From: Nocardioides ginsengisegetis
GTDB lineage: Bacteria > Actinomycetota > Actinomycetes > Propionibacteriales > Nocardioidaceae
Direction: 5' to 3'
Length of the DNA stretch: 64,000 nucleotides
NCBI RefSeq assembly: GCF_014138045.1
Contig: NZ_JACGXA010000001.1
Coordinates: 2,961,001 to 3,025,000, forward strand
Made by a program: the position numbers and the translations under genes. The stretch's first letter is position 1, and every line of letters starts with the position of its first letter. The notes under the pieces are model-generated. The model did not search any database. It was not told where the DNA came from and saw only the letters and a program-made list of their open reading frames with translations. Positions 1 to 9,489 of the stretch are shown here, in pieces.

Positions 1-983
<983 letters not shown>

Positions 984-984
984 G

Positions 985-1076
985 CGCGAGAGGGCACTCC
1001 GCGGCACTCCCACAAGCGTGAGGGGGCACTCCGCGCCACTCCCGCGCGGGAGTGGTGCCTCCGATCGCCCTCTCGG
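985..1076. repeat. Intergenic palindrome with tandem 20-bp repeat, probable terminator
   Basis: Directly after the fumarase stop, a 20-base unit is repeated at 992-1011 and 1024-1043 (19/20 identical). The second copy runs into a perfect 20-base palindrome at 1036-1055 (ccactcccgcgcgggagtgg). Outer arms gagagggc (988-995) and gccctctc (1067-1074) close a long imperfect hairpin. No T-tract follows, as is common in high-GC actinomycetes. It may terminate the fumarase transcript or be a dispersed repeat. Confidence 0.55.
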
Positions 1077-1121
1077 GGCCCCCTGACTGCCCAGGAGTGC
1101 CTTCTCGGCGAGGATGGGGGC

Positions 1122-1799
1122 ATGGAGTACGTCGAGATCGCCCGTGCCGAGTCCGAGCGTGGCGAGCTGGTGCTCCGCGAGCGCCGTGAGGAGGGCGCCC
1201 CGACCTCGCTGGAGCTGCGCGCCAACGGCGTCTTCGTGATGGACACCGTCGAGACGAGCAGCGAGCGGGCCCTGGCGACGGCGGCGCTGGCGCTGGTCGA
1301 GGACCCGCGGGCGGTCGTCGTGGGCGGGCTGGGGCTCGGCTACACGATGCACGAGGTGCTGGCCGACTCCCGCGTGGAGAAGTGCGCGGTCGTCGAGATC
1401 GAGCAGTCGCTCGTCGACTGGATGCGTGACGGCACGGTCCCCCACGGCCCCACGCTGCTGGCCGACCAGCGGGTCGTGCTCGTGGTCGCGGACGTGGCGG
1501 CGGCGATCGCCGAGGCTCCCGACGACAGCTACGACCTGGTGCTGCTCGACGTCGACAACGGCCCGGGCTACCTCGTCCACGACAGCAACGCGGCGGTCTA
1601 CCGCGCCCCGTTCCTGGAGCACGTGCGGCGGGTGCTGCGACCGGGCGGCGTCCTGGTCATCTGGTCGGCGGACCGGTCCGAGGATCTCGAGGCCGCGCTG
1701 CGTGAGGTCTTCGGGAACGCCGACACCACGTCGTACGACGTCCTGCTGCAGGAGCGCGACGAGCAGTACTGGCTGCACACCGCCCGCGCCGAGGGCTGA
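1122..1799 (+). CDS. Spermidine-synthase-like SAM-fold protein
   Basis: 225 residues. The Rossmann fold of the spermidine synthase family is visible: the nucleotide-binding loop GGLGLGYTMHEVL near residues 68-80, the acidic strand end VVEIEQ, and LLDVDNGPGY near residue 150, where true aminopropyltransferases hold catalytic aspartates. A late strand RPGGVLVIWSAD completes the fold. It is shorter than typical SpeE (about 280 residues) because the N-terminal beta domain is reduced. Proteins like this in actinomycetes are annotated as spermidine synthases, but none has proven polyamine activity known to me. It stands alone between the palindrome and a reverse-strand gene. The fold is firm, the substrate unknown. 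Confidence 0.75.
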   Translation: MEYVEIARAESERGELVLRERREEGAPTSLELRANGVFVMDTVETSSERALATAALALVEDPRAVVVGGLGLGYTMHEVLADSRVEKCAVVEIEQSLVDWMRDGTVPHGPTLLADQRVVLVVADVAAAIAEAPDDSYDLVLLDVDNGPGYLVHDSNAAVYRAPFLEHVRRVLRPGGVLVIWSADRSEDLEAALREVFGNADTTSYDVLLQERDEQYWLHTARAEG

Positions 1800-1805
1800 G
1801 CCGCC

Positions 1806-2369
1806 TCAGTCGGAGCCGGGGGCGCTCGCCGGGATCGGGTCGGGCGGCGGCGGAGGCCTGACCTCCTCGTGCGCGCGCTCGCGCACGGCCCGCCGGATCT
1901 GCTCGAGGTTGTTGCGCAGCGCGTCGGAGACGAGCTCGTCCATGCGGGGGTCCGCGAGCATCTCGATGAGCACCCGCATCACGGTGTCGGTGACCTCCGA
2001 GACCAGCGCCTCGTAGCCCGGGAGCTTGCTCACGAGCCGGGCGTTGGGGTCGTCGCGGAGCTTCTCGGCGACGAGGTCCTTGAGCTCGTCGTGGTTCTCG
2101 CGGATCGCGTCGGAGATGTTCTTCGTGTAGTGCCCGGTCTGGATGACCGCCGCCACCTCGTCGAGCACCACGATCGTGAGCGGCCGCTTGAGGACCGTGA
2201 GCAGCCGCAGCGAGTGGCTGCCGGCCCACTCGACGAACGACGGACGCTGCATGCCCATCCGGAGCAGGAGGGCACCCACCAGTGCGGCGAGCACCGAGCC
2301 GCCCAGCAGCACGCCGAGGACGAGCAGGACGGCACCGATCGGGCTGAGGTCGGCGAACCACTGAGTCAC
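1806..2369 (-). CDS. Membrane-anchored protein of unknown function
   Basis: 187 residues. One strong hydrophobic segment near residues 9-38 ([12 protein letters not shown]...ALVGALLL) is followed by a soluble helical region with many charged residues. It ends in a proline-rich tail ([10 protein letters not shown]) likely to be disordered. No family is recognised. Codon use is normal for the window, so it looks like a resident gene. It is divergent from the fumarase gene that starts at 2396, leaving only 26 bp between starts, so the two promoters must overlap or lie inside the genes. One membrane anchor with a cytoplasmic helical domain is the most that can be said. Confidence 0.7.
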   Translation of the reverse strand: MTQWFADLSPIGAVLLVLGVLLGGSVLAALVGALLLRMGMQRPSFVEWAGSHSLRLLTVLKRPLTIVVLDEVAAVIQTGHYTKNISDAIRENHDELKDLVAEKLRDDPNARLVSKLPGYEALVSEVTDTVMRVLIEMLADPRMDELVSDALRNNLEQIRRAVRERAHEEVRPPPPPDPIPASAPGSD

Positions 2370-2395
2370 GGGGCCACGCTAGTAGCGTCGTGCCC

Positions 2396-3778
2396 ATGAG
2401 CGACTACCGCATCGAGCACGACAGCATGGGCGAGGTCCGGGTCCCGGCCGACGCCCTGTGGCGGGCCCAGACCCAGCGGGCGGTGGAGAACTTCCCGATC
2501 AGCGGGACTCCCATCGAGCCGGCCCTCATCCACGCGCTCGCGCGGGTGAAGCACGCCGCCGCGCTGGCCAACAAGGAGCTCGGGGTGCTGCCGGCGGAGG
2601 TCGCGGACCCGATCGCCGCGGCGGCCGAGCTGGTGGCCCGGGGGCTCGAGGACGACCAGTTCCCCATCGACGTGTTCCAGACCGGCTCCGGCACCAGCTC
2701 GAACATGAACGCCAACGAGGTGATCGCGAGCCTCGCGAAACAGGACGGCCACGACGTCCACCCCAACGACCACGTGAACGCGAGCCAGTCGAGCAACGAC
2801 ACCTTCCCGACGTCGGTCCACGTGGCGGCGACGCTCGCCGTGGTGGAGGAGCTCCTCCCGGCGCTGGCGACGCTGGAGCGCAGTCTCGCGGCCAAGGCGG
2901 CGGAGTTCGCCGACGTCGTGAAGTCCGGCCGCACGCACCTGATGGACGCCACCCCGGTGATGCTGGGCCAGGAGCTCGGCGGCTACGCCGCCACGATGCG
3001 GTACGCCGGGGAGCGGCTCGAGTCGGTCCTCCCCCGCGTCCGCGAGCTGCCGCTGGGCGGCACCGCGGTCGGCACCGGCATCAACACGCCACCCGGCTTC
3101 GCGCAGCGCGTGATCGCCGTGCTCGCCGAGAGGACCGGGCAGCCGTTCACCGAGGCCCGCGACCACTTCGAGGCCCAGGGCACCCGCGACTCGCTGGTCG
3201 AGCTCAGCGGGGTGCTCCGCACGATCGCGGTCGGCCTGACCAAGATCTGCAACGACCTGCGCTGGATGTCGAGCGGCCCGACCACGGGCCTGGCCGAGAT
3301 CCACCTGCCCGACCTCCAGCCCGGGTCGAGCATCATGCCCGGCAAGGTCAACCCGGTCCTGCCCGAGGCGACGCTGATGGTCTGCGCCCAGGTGATCGGC
3401 AACGACACGACGGTCACCGTGGCGGGCGCGAGCGGCAACTTCGAGCTCAACGTGATGATGCCGGTGATGGCGCGCAACGTGCTGGAGTCGATCCGGCTGC
3501 TCACGACCTCCACCACCCTGCTGGCGACACGCTGCGTCGACGGGATCACCGCCGACGTCGAGCGGATGCGGCAGTATGCCGAGTCCTCGCCGTCGGTGGT
3601 CACCCCGTTGAACAGGCACATCGGCTACGAGAACGCCGCCAAGGTCGCCAAGCAGGCGATGGCCGACGGCACCACCATCCGCGAGACCGTCATCGCGATG
3701 GGCTTCGTCGAGCGCGGCGAGCTCACCGAGGACGAGCTCGACCAGGCACTCGACGTGAAGGACATGACCCACCCGTGA
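2396..3778 (+). CDS. fumC: Class II fumarate hydratase
   Basis: 460 residues, the usual FumC length. It catalyses reversible hydration of fumarate to L-malate without metal, as a homotetramer. The superfamily signature [11 protein letters not shown] is intact near residue 310, and the active-site regions [14 protein letters not shown] and [12 protein letters not shown] are present. The ATG at 2396 was chosen because the protein then begins [17 protein letters not shown] as in relatives; a GTG two codons earlier is possible. The window therefore encodes both an iron-sulfur and an iron-free fumarase. The stop is almost contiguous with the downstream methyltransferase, suggesting co-transcription. 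Confidence 0.97.
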   Translation: MSDYRIEHDSMGEVRVPADALWRAQTQRAVENFPISGTPIEPALIHALARVKHAAALANKELGVLPAEVADPIAAAAELVARGLEDDQFPIDVFQTGSGTSSNMNANEVIASLAKQDGHDVHPNDHVNASQSSNDTFPTSVHVAATLAVVEELLPALATLERSLAAKAAEFADVVKSGRTHLMDATPVMLGQELGGYAATMRYAGERLESVLPRVRELPLGGTAVGTGINTPPGFAQRVIAVLAERTGQPFTEARDHFEAQGTRDSLVELSGVLRTIAVGLTKICNDLRWMSSGPTTGLAEIHLPDLQPGSSIMPGKVNPVLPEATLMVCAQVIGNDTTVTVAGASGNFELNVMMPVMARNVLESIRLLTTSTTLLATRCVDGITADVERMRQYAESSPSVVTPLNRHIGYENAAKVAKQAMADGTTIRETVIAMGFVERGELTEDELDQALDVKDMTHP

Positions 3779-3783
3779 CCCAC

Positions 3784-4482
3784 ATGAACACCCAGGAATC
3801 CGTCCGTGCGCAGTACGCCCGCGAGGGCAACCTGACGACGCGGCGCTCCGTGTGGCAGCCCACCGCGGACGGCCGTGACCCGGCCACCGAGGCGGCCCGC
3901 ACGATCGCCGAGGCCCGGCCCCGCCGCGTGCTCGAGGTCGGCTGCGGCACCGGCGCCTTCGCCGAGCGGCTGGTCGCGGAGAACCCGGACGCCGAGATCG
4001 TCGCGACCGACCAGTCCGAGCGGTTCGTGGAGCTCACGGCGGCCCGCGGCGTCGAGGCCCGGGTGGCCGACCTGCAGGACCTGCCCTTCCCCGACGACAG
4101 CTTCGACGTCGTCGCGGCGATGTGGATGCTCTACCACGTGCCCGACCTCGACCGCGGCCTCGCCGAGGTCCGCCGCGTGCTGCGGCCGGGCGGCCTGTTC
4201 GTCGCGGTCACCAACGGCGACGAGCACACCGCAGGCCTGCGCCGCGAGGCCGGCGGCGAGGCGATGGTGACGCAGTTCAGCAGCGAGAACGGCGAGCAGT
4301 CGCTCCGCCGCCACTTCGACCAGGTCACCCGCGAGGAGTTCGCGACCCGCGCCGTCTTCCCCGACCACGCGGCCGCGGAGGCCTACCTCGCCTCGATGCA
4401 GGACGGGTTCGACTGGCGGCTGCCGCACTTCGAGGGGAGCAAGGAGTACGCCGGGCACGTCACGCTGTTTGCGGTCAGTTGA
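3784..4482 (+). CDS. Class I SAM-dependent methyltransferase
   Basis: 232 residues. SAM-binding motif I is VLEVGCGTGAFAERL near residue 45. The acidic residue ending strand 2 is in IVATDQS, and motif post-I reads LPFPDDSFDVVAAMWMLYHVPD, typical of UbiE/Methyltransf_11 proteins. The acceptor is unknown. ATG 3784 is used; an in-frame GTG at 3775 overlaps the fumC stop as GTGA and has AAGGA closer upstream, so the true start may be nine bases earlier. It appears coupled to fumC but has no obvious metabolic link. It converges on the secreted protein gene at 4511. Confidence 0.85.
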   Translation: MNTQESVRAQYAREGNLTTRRSVWQPTADGRDPATEAARTIAEARPRRVLEVGCGTGAFAERLVAENPDAEIVATDQSERFVELTAARGVEARVADLQDLPFPDDSFDVVAAMWMLYHVPDLDRGLAEVRRVLRPGGLFVAVTNGDEHTAGLRREAGGEAMVTQFSSENGEQSLRRHFDQVTREEFATRAVFPDHAAAEAYLASMQDGFDWRLPHFEGSKEYAGHVTLFAVS

Positions 4483-4510
4483 TCGCGCCGTGCCCGGCGG
4501 CCTCTCCCCC

Positions 4511-5836
4511 TCAGCGGCGCGTGAGCCGCGCGCGGTGGGTCAGGGGCCGGGACACGTTGTCGACGTTGTCCCGTCCGGTGACGCGGTGCAGCAGGACGCC
4601 CCGCGTCAGGTGCTTCAGCGTCACGTGCCAGGCGCCCGCGGTCGTGGTGGTCCGCATGCCGCCGGCCGTGCGCCAGGCCGCCGCCCGGGTGGCGCAGCGG
4701 GTCCAGGTGCCCGTGACGGGCCGGTAGGCGTACCAGCGGAGGCCGCGCTTCTCGACCGCCCGGACCCGCACCCACTTCACGCCGGTGCCGGCGTCGGTGG
4801 CGCGGCCCCGCAGCGTGCGCCAGCTCGTCACCGAGCTGCGGCTGTACTTCGGCAGGCCGAGGGTGACCTTCGGCGCGGTCGTGTCCCGGGTGACCGTGAC
4901 GGCCGAGGCCGCTGCGACGACGGCGCTGTTGCCGGCCTCGTCGACCAGGGTGACGCTCGGCGTGTAGGTGCCGGCGGCGGCGTACACGTGCTGGAGGGCG
5001 GAGCTGCCGGTCCACACCGTGTCGGTGGTGCCGTCACCCCACGAGACCGTGCGGGCGACGTTCGCCGCGTCGCTGAAGTCGTCGTGCAGCGCCGTCTGGG
5101 TCAGGCTCACCTTCGACCAGGATGCCCAGGCCGCGGACGGTCCGGCCGCGAAGGCCCCCGTCGGCGCCGTGGTGTCCCCGACCACGACGGCGGCGAGGTG
5201 CACGACCGCGACGTTGCCGTGCTCGTCGGTCAGGGTGACGGTCGGGCGCCACAGGCCCGTGCCGGAGTAGGTGTGGTTCGTCGTCAGGCCCGACGCCCAG
5301 GCCTGCGGCCCGGAGCCGTCGGCCCAGTTGACCACCCGGGAGATCTTCGCGGCCGGCGACACGTCGTCGGCGAGCGCGGTCTGGGTGACGGTGGCGACCG
5401 CCCCGGACCTGCTGACGTCGAAGGCGCCCGTGGGTGCCGTCAGGTCGGGCAGCACCTTGGTCATCGACGCCGAGGAGCCCTTGCGCTTGAGGTTGTACGC
5501 CGTGACGGTCAGCCGGACCGTCGCGTTGGACGGCGCCGTCACGGTGGCCACCCAGGCGGGCGAGGAGACGGTGTCGCGGTCGAGCACGACGCCCGACGTG
5601 TTGGTCACCGAGACCCGGTAGGACGTGGCGTTCTTCGCCGCGTTCCAGGCCGTGGTGAGCCGGTAGGCCGAGGTCGGCTTGGTCACCGACATCGTGAGTC
5701 CCGAGACCTTGCCGGGCCGGCTAGGCGGCTTGGCGGCGACAGGCTGGTCCAGCAGGCCCGAGCCCACCACCAGCAGCACAGCGGCCGCCAGCACGGCGAC
5801 CGGGCGCGTCCAGGCGCGCATGCGAGAGTCGGACAT
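4511..5836 (-). CDS. Secreted protein with fibronectin-III-like and PKD-like repeats
   Basis: 441 residues. It opens with a signal peptide (basic MSDSRMRAWTR, then a hydrophobic core, with likely cleavage after VAA near residue 35). Next comes a fibronectin-III-like module (about 40-130), then two PKD-like modules starting TAPTGAF, each with a WADG or WGDG turn and a TYTPSVTLVDEAGNSA-like strand. A C-terminal beta module starts at DTTAPKVTLGLP and carries many Trp, Arg and Lys residues. No catalytic motif is seen, so it is probably a surface or matrix adhesin-like protein. No sortase motif or C-terminal anchor is present, suggesting release or wall binding. Confidence 0.75.
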   Translation of the reverse strand: MSDSRMRAWTRPVAVLAAAVLLVVGSGLLDQPVAAKPPSRPGKVSGLTMSVTKPTSAYRLTTAWNAAKNATSYRVSVTNTSGVVLDRDTVSSPAWVATVTAPSNATVRLTVTAYNLKRKGSSASMTKVLPDLTAPTGAFDVSRSGAVATVTQTALADDVSPAAKISRVVNWADGSGPQAWASGLTTNHTYSGTGLWRPTVTLTDEHGNVAVVHLAAVVVGDTTAPTGAFAAGPSAAWASWSKVSLTQTALHDDFSDAANVARTVSWGDGTTDTVWTGSSALQHVYAAAGTYTPSVTLVDEAGNSAVVAAASAVTVTRDTTAPKVTLGLPKYSRSSVTSWRTLRGRATDAGTGVKWVRVRAVEKRGLRWYAYRPVTGTWTRCATRAAAWRTAGGMRTTTTAGAWHVTLKHLTRGVLLHRVTGRDNVDNVSRPLTHRARLTRR

Positions 5837-6036
5837 GGTTCCCCCCTTGGACCAGACGGGGGTCGAGACCGACCCGCGTCACCAATGACGATGATCCGGA
5901 GGCGGGTCGGGCGGTAGCCCAACGGGGGCCAAGCGGCCCGTTCGGCGCATGAGGTCGGGGTGGTCGTCTCGGCGACCAGCACCCGGAGGGACTACGCGGA
6001 GTGGCCCGTTCGGGCTACGGGGAGGACGGAGTGCCC

Positions 6037-6056
6037 CCACTGGTCAGGACCAGTGG
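6037..6056 (-). terminator. Hairpin directly after the transglycosylase stop
   Basis: A 9-bp perfect inverted repeat (6037-6045 and 6048-6056, ccactggtc/gaccagtgg) with a two-base centre abuts the stop codon of the reverse-strand gene at 6057. In RNA the innermost pairs would open into a small loop. Its position immediately after a stop suggests transcript termination or 3'-end protection; no T-tract is present. Confidence 0.5.
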
Positions 6057-6728
6057 TCAGTACCAGCCGTGGCCGGACTTGAAGCTCAGCGCGCCACAGG
6101 GCGAGCCGTAGCGGTCCTGGATGTAGCCCAGGCCCCAGCGGATCTGCGTCTCGGGGTTGGTCGCCCAGTCGGCACCGGCCGAGGCCATCTTGGAGCCCGG
6201 CAGCGCCTGCGGGATGCCGTAGGCCGAGGAGGTCGGGTTGTCGGCGTCCACGCGCCAGCCGCTCTCGCCGGTGTAGAGCGAGTCGAGGCAGGGGAACTGG
6301 TCCTGGCCGAAGCCGAACTCCGAGAGCAGCGCCTTGGCGATCTCGCGCGGGTCGCCGGAGACATCCTCGGTGCGGGTGATCGCGTTGCTGTCGGAGCCGT
6401 CGGCCTGCGCGAGGGCGGCCTCCTTGGCCGGGTCGGCGGCGTCGCGACGGTCCTCGGACCGGGAGGTGACCGCCGAGCGGTCGGCGACGTGCTTGTCGCC
6501 GAGCGGGGAGGTGACGCTCGAGCCGAACGACGCCGCGGCGGTCGACACGCTCGCCGGGGCGCTGAGCATCCCGCCCGAGACGGTGACGCCCGTCGCCGCA
6601 ACGGCCACCGAGGAGAGCATCACGGTGTTGCGGACGACCATCTTCTGGGCGTTCTTCGCGACGTTGCTCGAGGGCGTGTTGCGGTGCTTGGGGACGTACT
6701 TGGCGTGCTTCGACACAGAGGAACTCAC
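6057..6728 (-). CDS. Secreted transglycosylase-like cell-wall hydrolase
   Basis: 223 residues. After a basic N-terminus and a hydrophobic stretch (VMLSSVAVAATGVTVSGG, about 33-50) there is a low-complexity Ser/Ala/Asp linker. From about residue 125 a lytic-transglycosylase-like domain follows: AKALLSEFGF, a catalytic-type glutamate in LYTGESGWRVDADN, AYGIPQALPGSKMAS, NPETQIRWGLGYIQDRYGSPCGAL. This resembles the small actinobacterial transglycosylases related to resuscitation-promoting factors, which cut glycan strands outside the membrane. The start is GTG 6728; a second GTG at 6716 is possible and no clear ribosome site decides. The upstream region carries a GTCACA array, suggesting MtrA-type control. 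Confidence 0.8.
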   Translation of the reverse strand: MSSSVSKHAKYVPKHRNTPSSNVAKNAQKMVVRNTVMLSSVAVAATGVTVSGGMLSAPASVSTAAASFGSSVTSPLGDKHVADRSAVTSRSEDRRDAADPAKEAALAQADGSDSNAITRTEDVSGDPREIAKALLSEFGFGQDQFPCLDSLYTGESGWRVDADNPTSSAYGIPQALPGSKMASAGADWATNPETQIRWGLGYIQDRYGSPCGALSFKSGHGWY

Positions 6729-6805
6729 GGGGGGTAGACAACTCGGGCTTGATCACTGCAACCGGGCTGGACACCCATGAGGTCACGAAACGATCACGGG
6801 CCACC

Positions 6806-6831
6806 TTGCATGAGCCCAGGGGGCCATGCAA
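6806..6831. repeat. Perfect-arm hairpin in the transglycosylase leader
   Basis: TTGCATG (6806-6812) and CATGCAA (6825-6831) flank an inner GCCC/GGGC stem with loop AGG and one bulged A. On the reverse strand it lies between the GTCACA array and the gene start, about 80 bp upstream of the GTG. It could be a leader-RNA stem or a palindromic protein-binding site. Confidence 0.5.
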
Positions 6832-6862
6832 ACCGAACCGCACAGAAAGTGGCGGGTATTAC

Positions 6863-6898
6863 GTCACACCAGTATCACTGGTCACATCTGTCACAGAA
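6863..6898. promoter_or_regulatory. Four tandem 9-bp units with GTCACA, MtrA-box-like
   Basis: Four contiguous 9-mers read GTCACACCA, GTATCACTG, GTCACATCT and GTCACAGAA. Three carry an exact GTCACA at 6863, 6881 and 6890, in strict 9-bp register, and one is degenerate. In Mycobacterium tuberculosis the response regulator MtrA is known to bind direct repeats of a GTCACA-type 9-mer upstream of cell-wall hydrolase genes and at oriC. The array lies 135-170 bp upstream of the transglycosylase GTG, consistent with an operator. MtrA itself is not in the window. Confidence 0.55.
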
Positions 6899-6998
6899 CG
6901 CACACCGGCCCCGCTGACGTACTCCCGGGATGTCCGGTGGACCTCCGGGGAGTGTCGCGGGGCCGGCGCTGGGGTGAACGCGGGCGATCAGGGTGTGG

Positions 6999-8348
6999 CT
7001 ACATGTTGACGCTCTCCAGCATCTCGGTGACCAGGGCCGCGATCGGGGAACGCTCGGAGCGGGTCAGGGTGACGTGGGCGAAGAGCGGGTGGCCCTTGAG
7101 CTTCTCGATCACCGCGACCACGCCGTCGTGGCGGCCCACCCGCAGGTTGTCCCGCTGGGCGACGTCATGGGTGAGCACGACCTTGGAGTTGGCGCCGATC
7201 CGCGAGAGCACCGTGAGCAGCACGTTGCGCTCCAGCGACTGCGCCTCGTCGACGATCACGAACGCGTCGTGCAGCGACCGGCCCCGGATGTGGGTCAGCG
7301 GCAGCACCTCGAGCATCCCGCGGTCCAGGATCTCGTCGATGACCTCCTTGGACGTCATCGCGCCGAGCGTGTCGAAGACCGCCTGGCCCCAGGGCGACAT
7401 CTTCTCGGACTCCGAGCCGGGCAGGTAGCCGAGCTCCTGGCCACCGACCGCGAAGAGCGGGCGGAAGACGACGACCTTCTTGTGCTGGCGGCGCTCCATC
7501 ACGGCCTCGAGCCCGGCGCAGAGGGCCATCGCGGACTTGCCGGTGCCGGCCCGGCCGCCGAGCGAGACGATGCCGACCTCCGGGTCGAGCAGCATCTCCA
7601 GCGCGATCCGCTGCTCGGCCGACCGGCCGTGGATGCCGAACGCCTCCCGGTCGCCGCGCACGAGGTGGACCTGCTTGTCCGCCCCGACCCGGGCCAGGGC
7701 GGTGCCGCGGTCCGAGAGCAGCACGAGCCCCTGGTGGCAGGGCATCGAGCGTGCCTCCTCCAGGTCGATCACGCCGTCGTCGTACAGCTCGTCGAGCTCG
7801 GCGGCGCCGACCTCCACCTCCGCCATCCCGGAGTAGCCGGTGTCGGAGTCGCTGACCGCCTCGGCGCGGTACTCCTCGGCGTCGAGGCCGACCGCCGAAG
7901 CCTTGATCCGCAGGGGGAGGTCCTTGGAGACCAGGGTGACGTCGAAGCCCTCGTTGGCGAGGTTGCGGGCCACAGCGAGGATCCGCGTGTCGTTGTCGCC
8001 CAGCCGGAAGCCGGACGGCAGCGACTCGGGGTCGGTGTGGTTGAGCTCGACGCGGAGCGTGCCACCCTCCTCCCCCACCGGCACGGGCTCGTCGAGACGT
8101 CCGTGGAGGATCCGCAGCTCGTCGAGGCTGCGCAGGGCGGTGCGGGCGAAGAACCCCAGCTCCGGGTGGTGCCGCTTGCCCTCGAGCTCGGTGATGACCA
8201 CCACGGGGAGGACCACCTCGTGCTCGGCGAACCGACGCAGTGCGCCGGGATCGGCCAGCAGCACGCTCGTGTCGAGGACGTAGGTGCGGACGGAGGTGGG
8301 AGCGGAACGCTTCTGGTTCTTCTTGGCCGGAGTCGGCACGATGGTCAC
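6999..8348 (-). CDS. PhoH-family PIN-ATPase (PhoH2 type)
   Basis: 449 residues. An N-terminal PIN ribonuclease domain (about 20-150: [45 protein letters not shown]) is joined to a C-terminal PhoH P-loop ATPase. Walker A is [11 protein letters not shown] with lysine near residue 271, and Walker B is [11 protein letters not shown]. This architecture matches PhoH2 of mycobacteria, an ATP-dependent sequence-specific RNA helicase/RNase. The PIN acidic residues look intact. The upstream 259 bp hold no recognised antitoxin-like frame of the PhoAT kind. It is single-gene and codirectional with uppS. Confidence 0.92.
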   Translation of the reverse strand: MTIVPTPAKKNQKRSAPTSVRTYVLDTSVLLADPGALRRFAEHEVVLPVVVITELEGKRHHPELGFFARTALRSLDELRILHGRLDEPVPVGEEGGTLRVELNHTDPESLPSGFRLGDNDTRILAVARNLANEGFDVTLVSKDLPLRIKASAVGLDAEEYRAEAVSDSDTGYSGMAEVEVGAAELDELYDDGVIDLEEARSMPCHQGLVLLSDRGTALARVGADKQVHLVRGDREAFGIHGRSAEQRIALEMLLDPEVGIVSLGGRAGTGKSAMALCAGLEAVMERRQHKKVVVFRPLFAVGGQELGYLPGSESEKMSPWGQAVFDTLGAMTSKEVIDEILDRGMLEVLPLTHIRGRSLHDAFVIVDEAQSLERNVLLTVLSRIGANSKVVLTHDVAQRDNLRVGRHDGVVAVIEKLKGHPLFAHVTLTRSERSPIAALVTEMLESVNM

Positions 8349-8607
8349 CCCTCAGCAGGCCGCGCGCGCACTCTCGCCCGGCCCTAGTTCACGCAGGTGG
8401 ACCGGGACGGGACCCGAAAGCCGGAGCGCCGGCCTCCGAACGCACGGCAGGGATCGTCCTGCCGAGCTGTGCAGTCGTGAATGCTCACGAGCGGGCCTCC
8501 CGATACGGACAGCTTCCCCACTGGCCGTTACCGAAAAAGTACGCCGCGAACGGCCGTTGCGTGCACGACACGCCAGAACGCGGGGTGAACGTCGTGTGGC
8601 GGGCCAC
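8349..8607. other. 259-bp intergenic region between phoH and uppS
   Basis: No gene is supported here. The stretch 8521-8555 holds a weak inverted repeat (ggccgtt at 8523-8529, aacggcc at 8549-8555) around an A-rich loop, about 50 bp past the uppS stop. It could be a weak terminator for uppS, while the rest presumably carries the phoH promoter. No riboswitch or repeat family was recognised. Confidence 0.4.
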
Positions 8608-9384
8608 TCACGCGCCGTAGCGGCGCTCGCGCTGGGCGTAGGCCCGGATGGCGCGGAGGAAGTCGACGCGCCGGAAGTCGGGCCAGTAGGCCTCGCAGAA
8701 GTAGAACTCGCTGTGCGTGGACTGCCACAGCAGGAAGCCCCCGAGCCGCTGCTCGCCGGAGGTCCTGATCACGAGGTCGGGGTCGGGCTGGCCCTTGGTG
8801 TAGAGGTGCTGGGCGATGTGGTCGACGTCGATGACCTCGGCCAGCTCCTCCAGCGTCATGCCCTTGTCGGCCTGCTCCTGCAGCAGCGAGCGCACGGCGT
8901 CGGCGATCTCGCGGCGGCCGCCGTACCCGACGGCGATGTTGACCAGGATACCGTCGACGTCGCGGGTCGCCTCCTCAGCGGCCTTGAGCCGCTCGGCGGT
9001 CCGGGCCGGCAGCAGGTCGAGGGCGCCCACGGGGTGCAGCCGCCAGCGCTTCTCGTCGGCCAGCGAGTCGACGGCCTCCTCGATGATCTGGAGGAGCGGG
9101 AGCAGCTCGGCGGGCGGCCGGTTGAGGTTGTCGGTCGAGAGCAGCCACAGCGTGACGTGCTCGATGCCGACCTCCTCGCACCAGCCGAGGAGCGGCTCGA
9201 TGTTGGCGGCGCCGGCGCGGTGGCCGTGCGCGGTGTCGGCGCCGACGGCCCGGGCCCAGCGGCGGTTGCCGTCGAGCATCACCCCCACGTGCTTGGGCAG
9301 CTGGTCGGTCGGCATCCGTCGCAGCATCCGTGCCTCGTACGCCGGGTAGAGCACCCGCCTGAGCCCGCGCTTCCAGTCCGCCAC
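8608..9384 (-). CDS. uppS: Isoprenyl transferase (cis-prenyl diphosphate synthase, UppS family)
   Basis: 258 residues. It condenses isopentenyl diphosphate onto an allylic diphosphate in cis configuration to make the polyprenyl lipid carrier for peptidoglycan and wall polymers. Family motifs are intact: the diphosphate-binding MLDGNRRWARA near residue 38, LYTKGQPDPDLVIRTSGEQRL, and LLWQSTHSEFYF near the C-terminus. The GTG at 9384 was chosen because the protein then begins VADWKRGLRRVLYPAYE, the usual N-terminus in this group; the frame stays open upstream but is not protein-like. It is divergent from the hemolysin III gene, and the 105-bp gap holds both promoters. Confidence 0.93.
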   Translation of the reverse strand: MADWKRGLRRVLYPAYEARMLRRMPTDQLPKHVGVMLDGNRRWARAVGADTAHGHRAGAANIEPLLGWCEEVGIEHVTLWLLSTDNLNRPPAELLPLLQIIEEAVDSLADEKRWRLHPVGALDLLPARTAERLKAAEEATRDVDGILVNIAVGYGGRREIADAVRSLLQEQADKGMTLEELAEVIDVDHIAQHLYTKGQPDPDLVIRTSGEQRLGGFLLWQSTHSEFYFCEAYWPDFRRVDFLRAIRAYAQRERRYGA

Positions 9385-9489
9385 GATCCCGATGCTACCG
9401 GCGGCCGTTGGTCGCGCATCGTCGACGTGAGGGGTGACGTGGGCCGCTTTCGATTCCGCGCGTTCTCGCGGCCCCGGTACGGTCGACAC

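Noticed and set aside
6729..6998. c-di-AMP (ydaO-type) riboswitch before the transglycosylase gene
   Set aside because: Actinomycete wall-hydrolase genes often carry one, but none of the conserved ydaO segments could be found in this leader. Only a hairpin and the GTCACA array are present.
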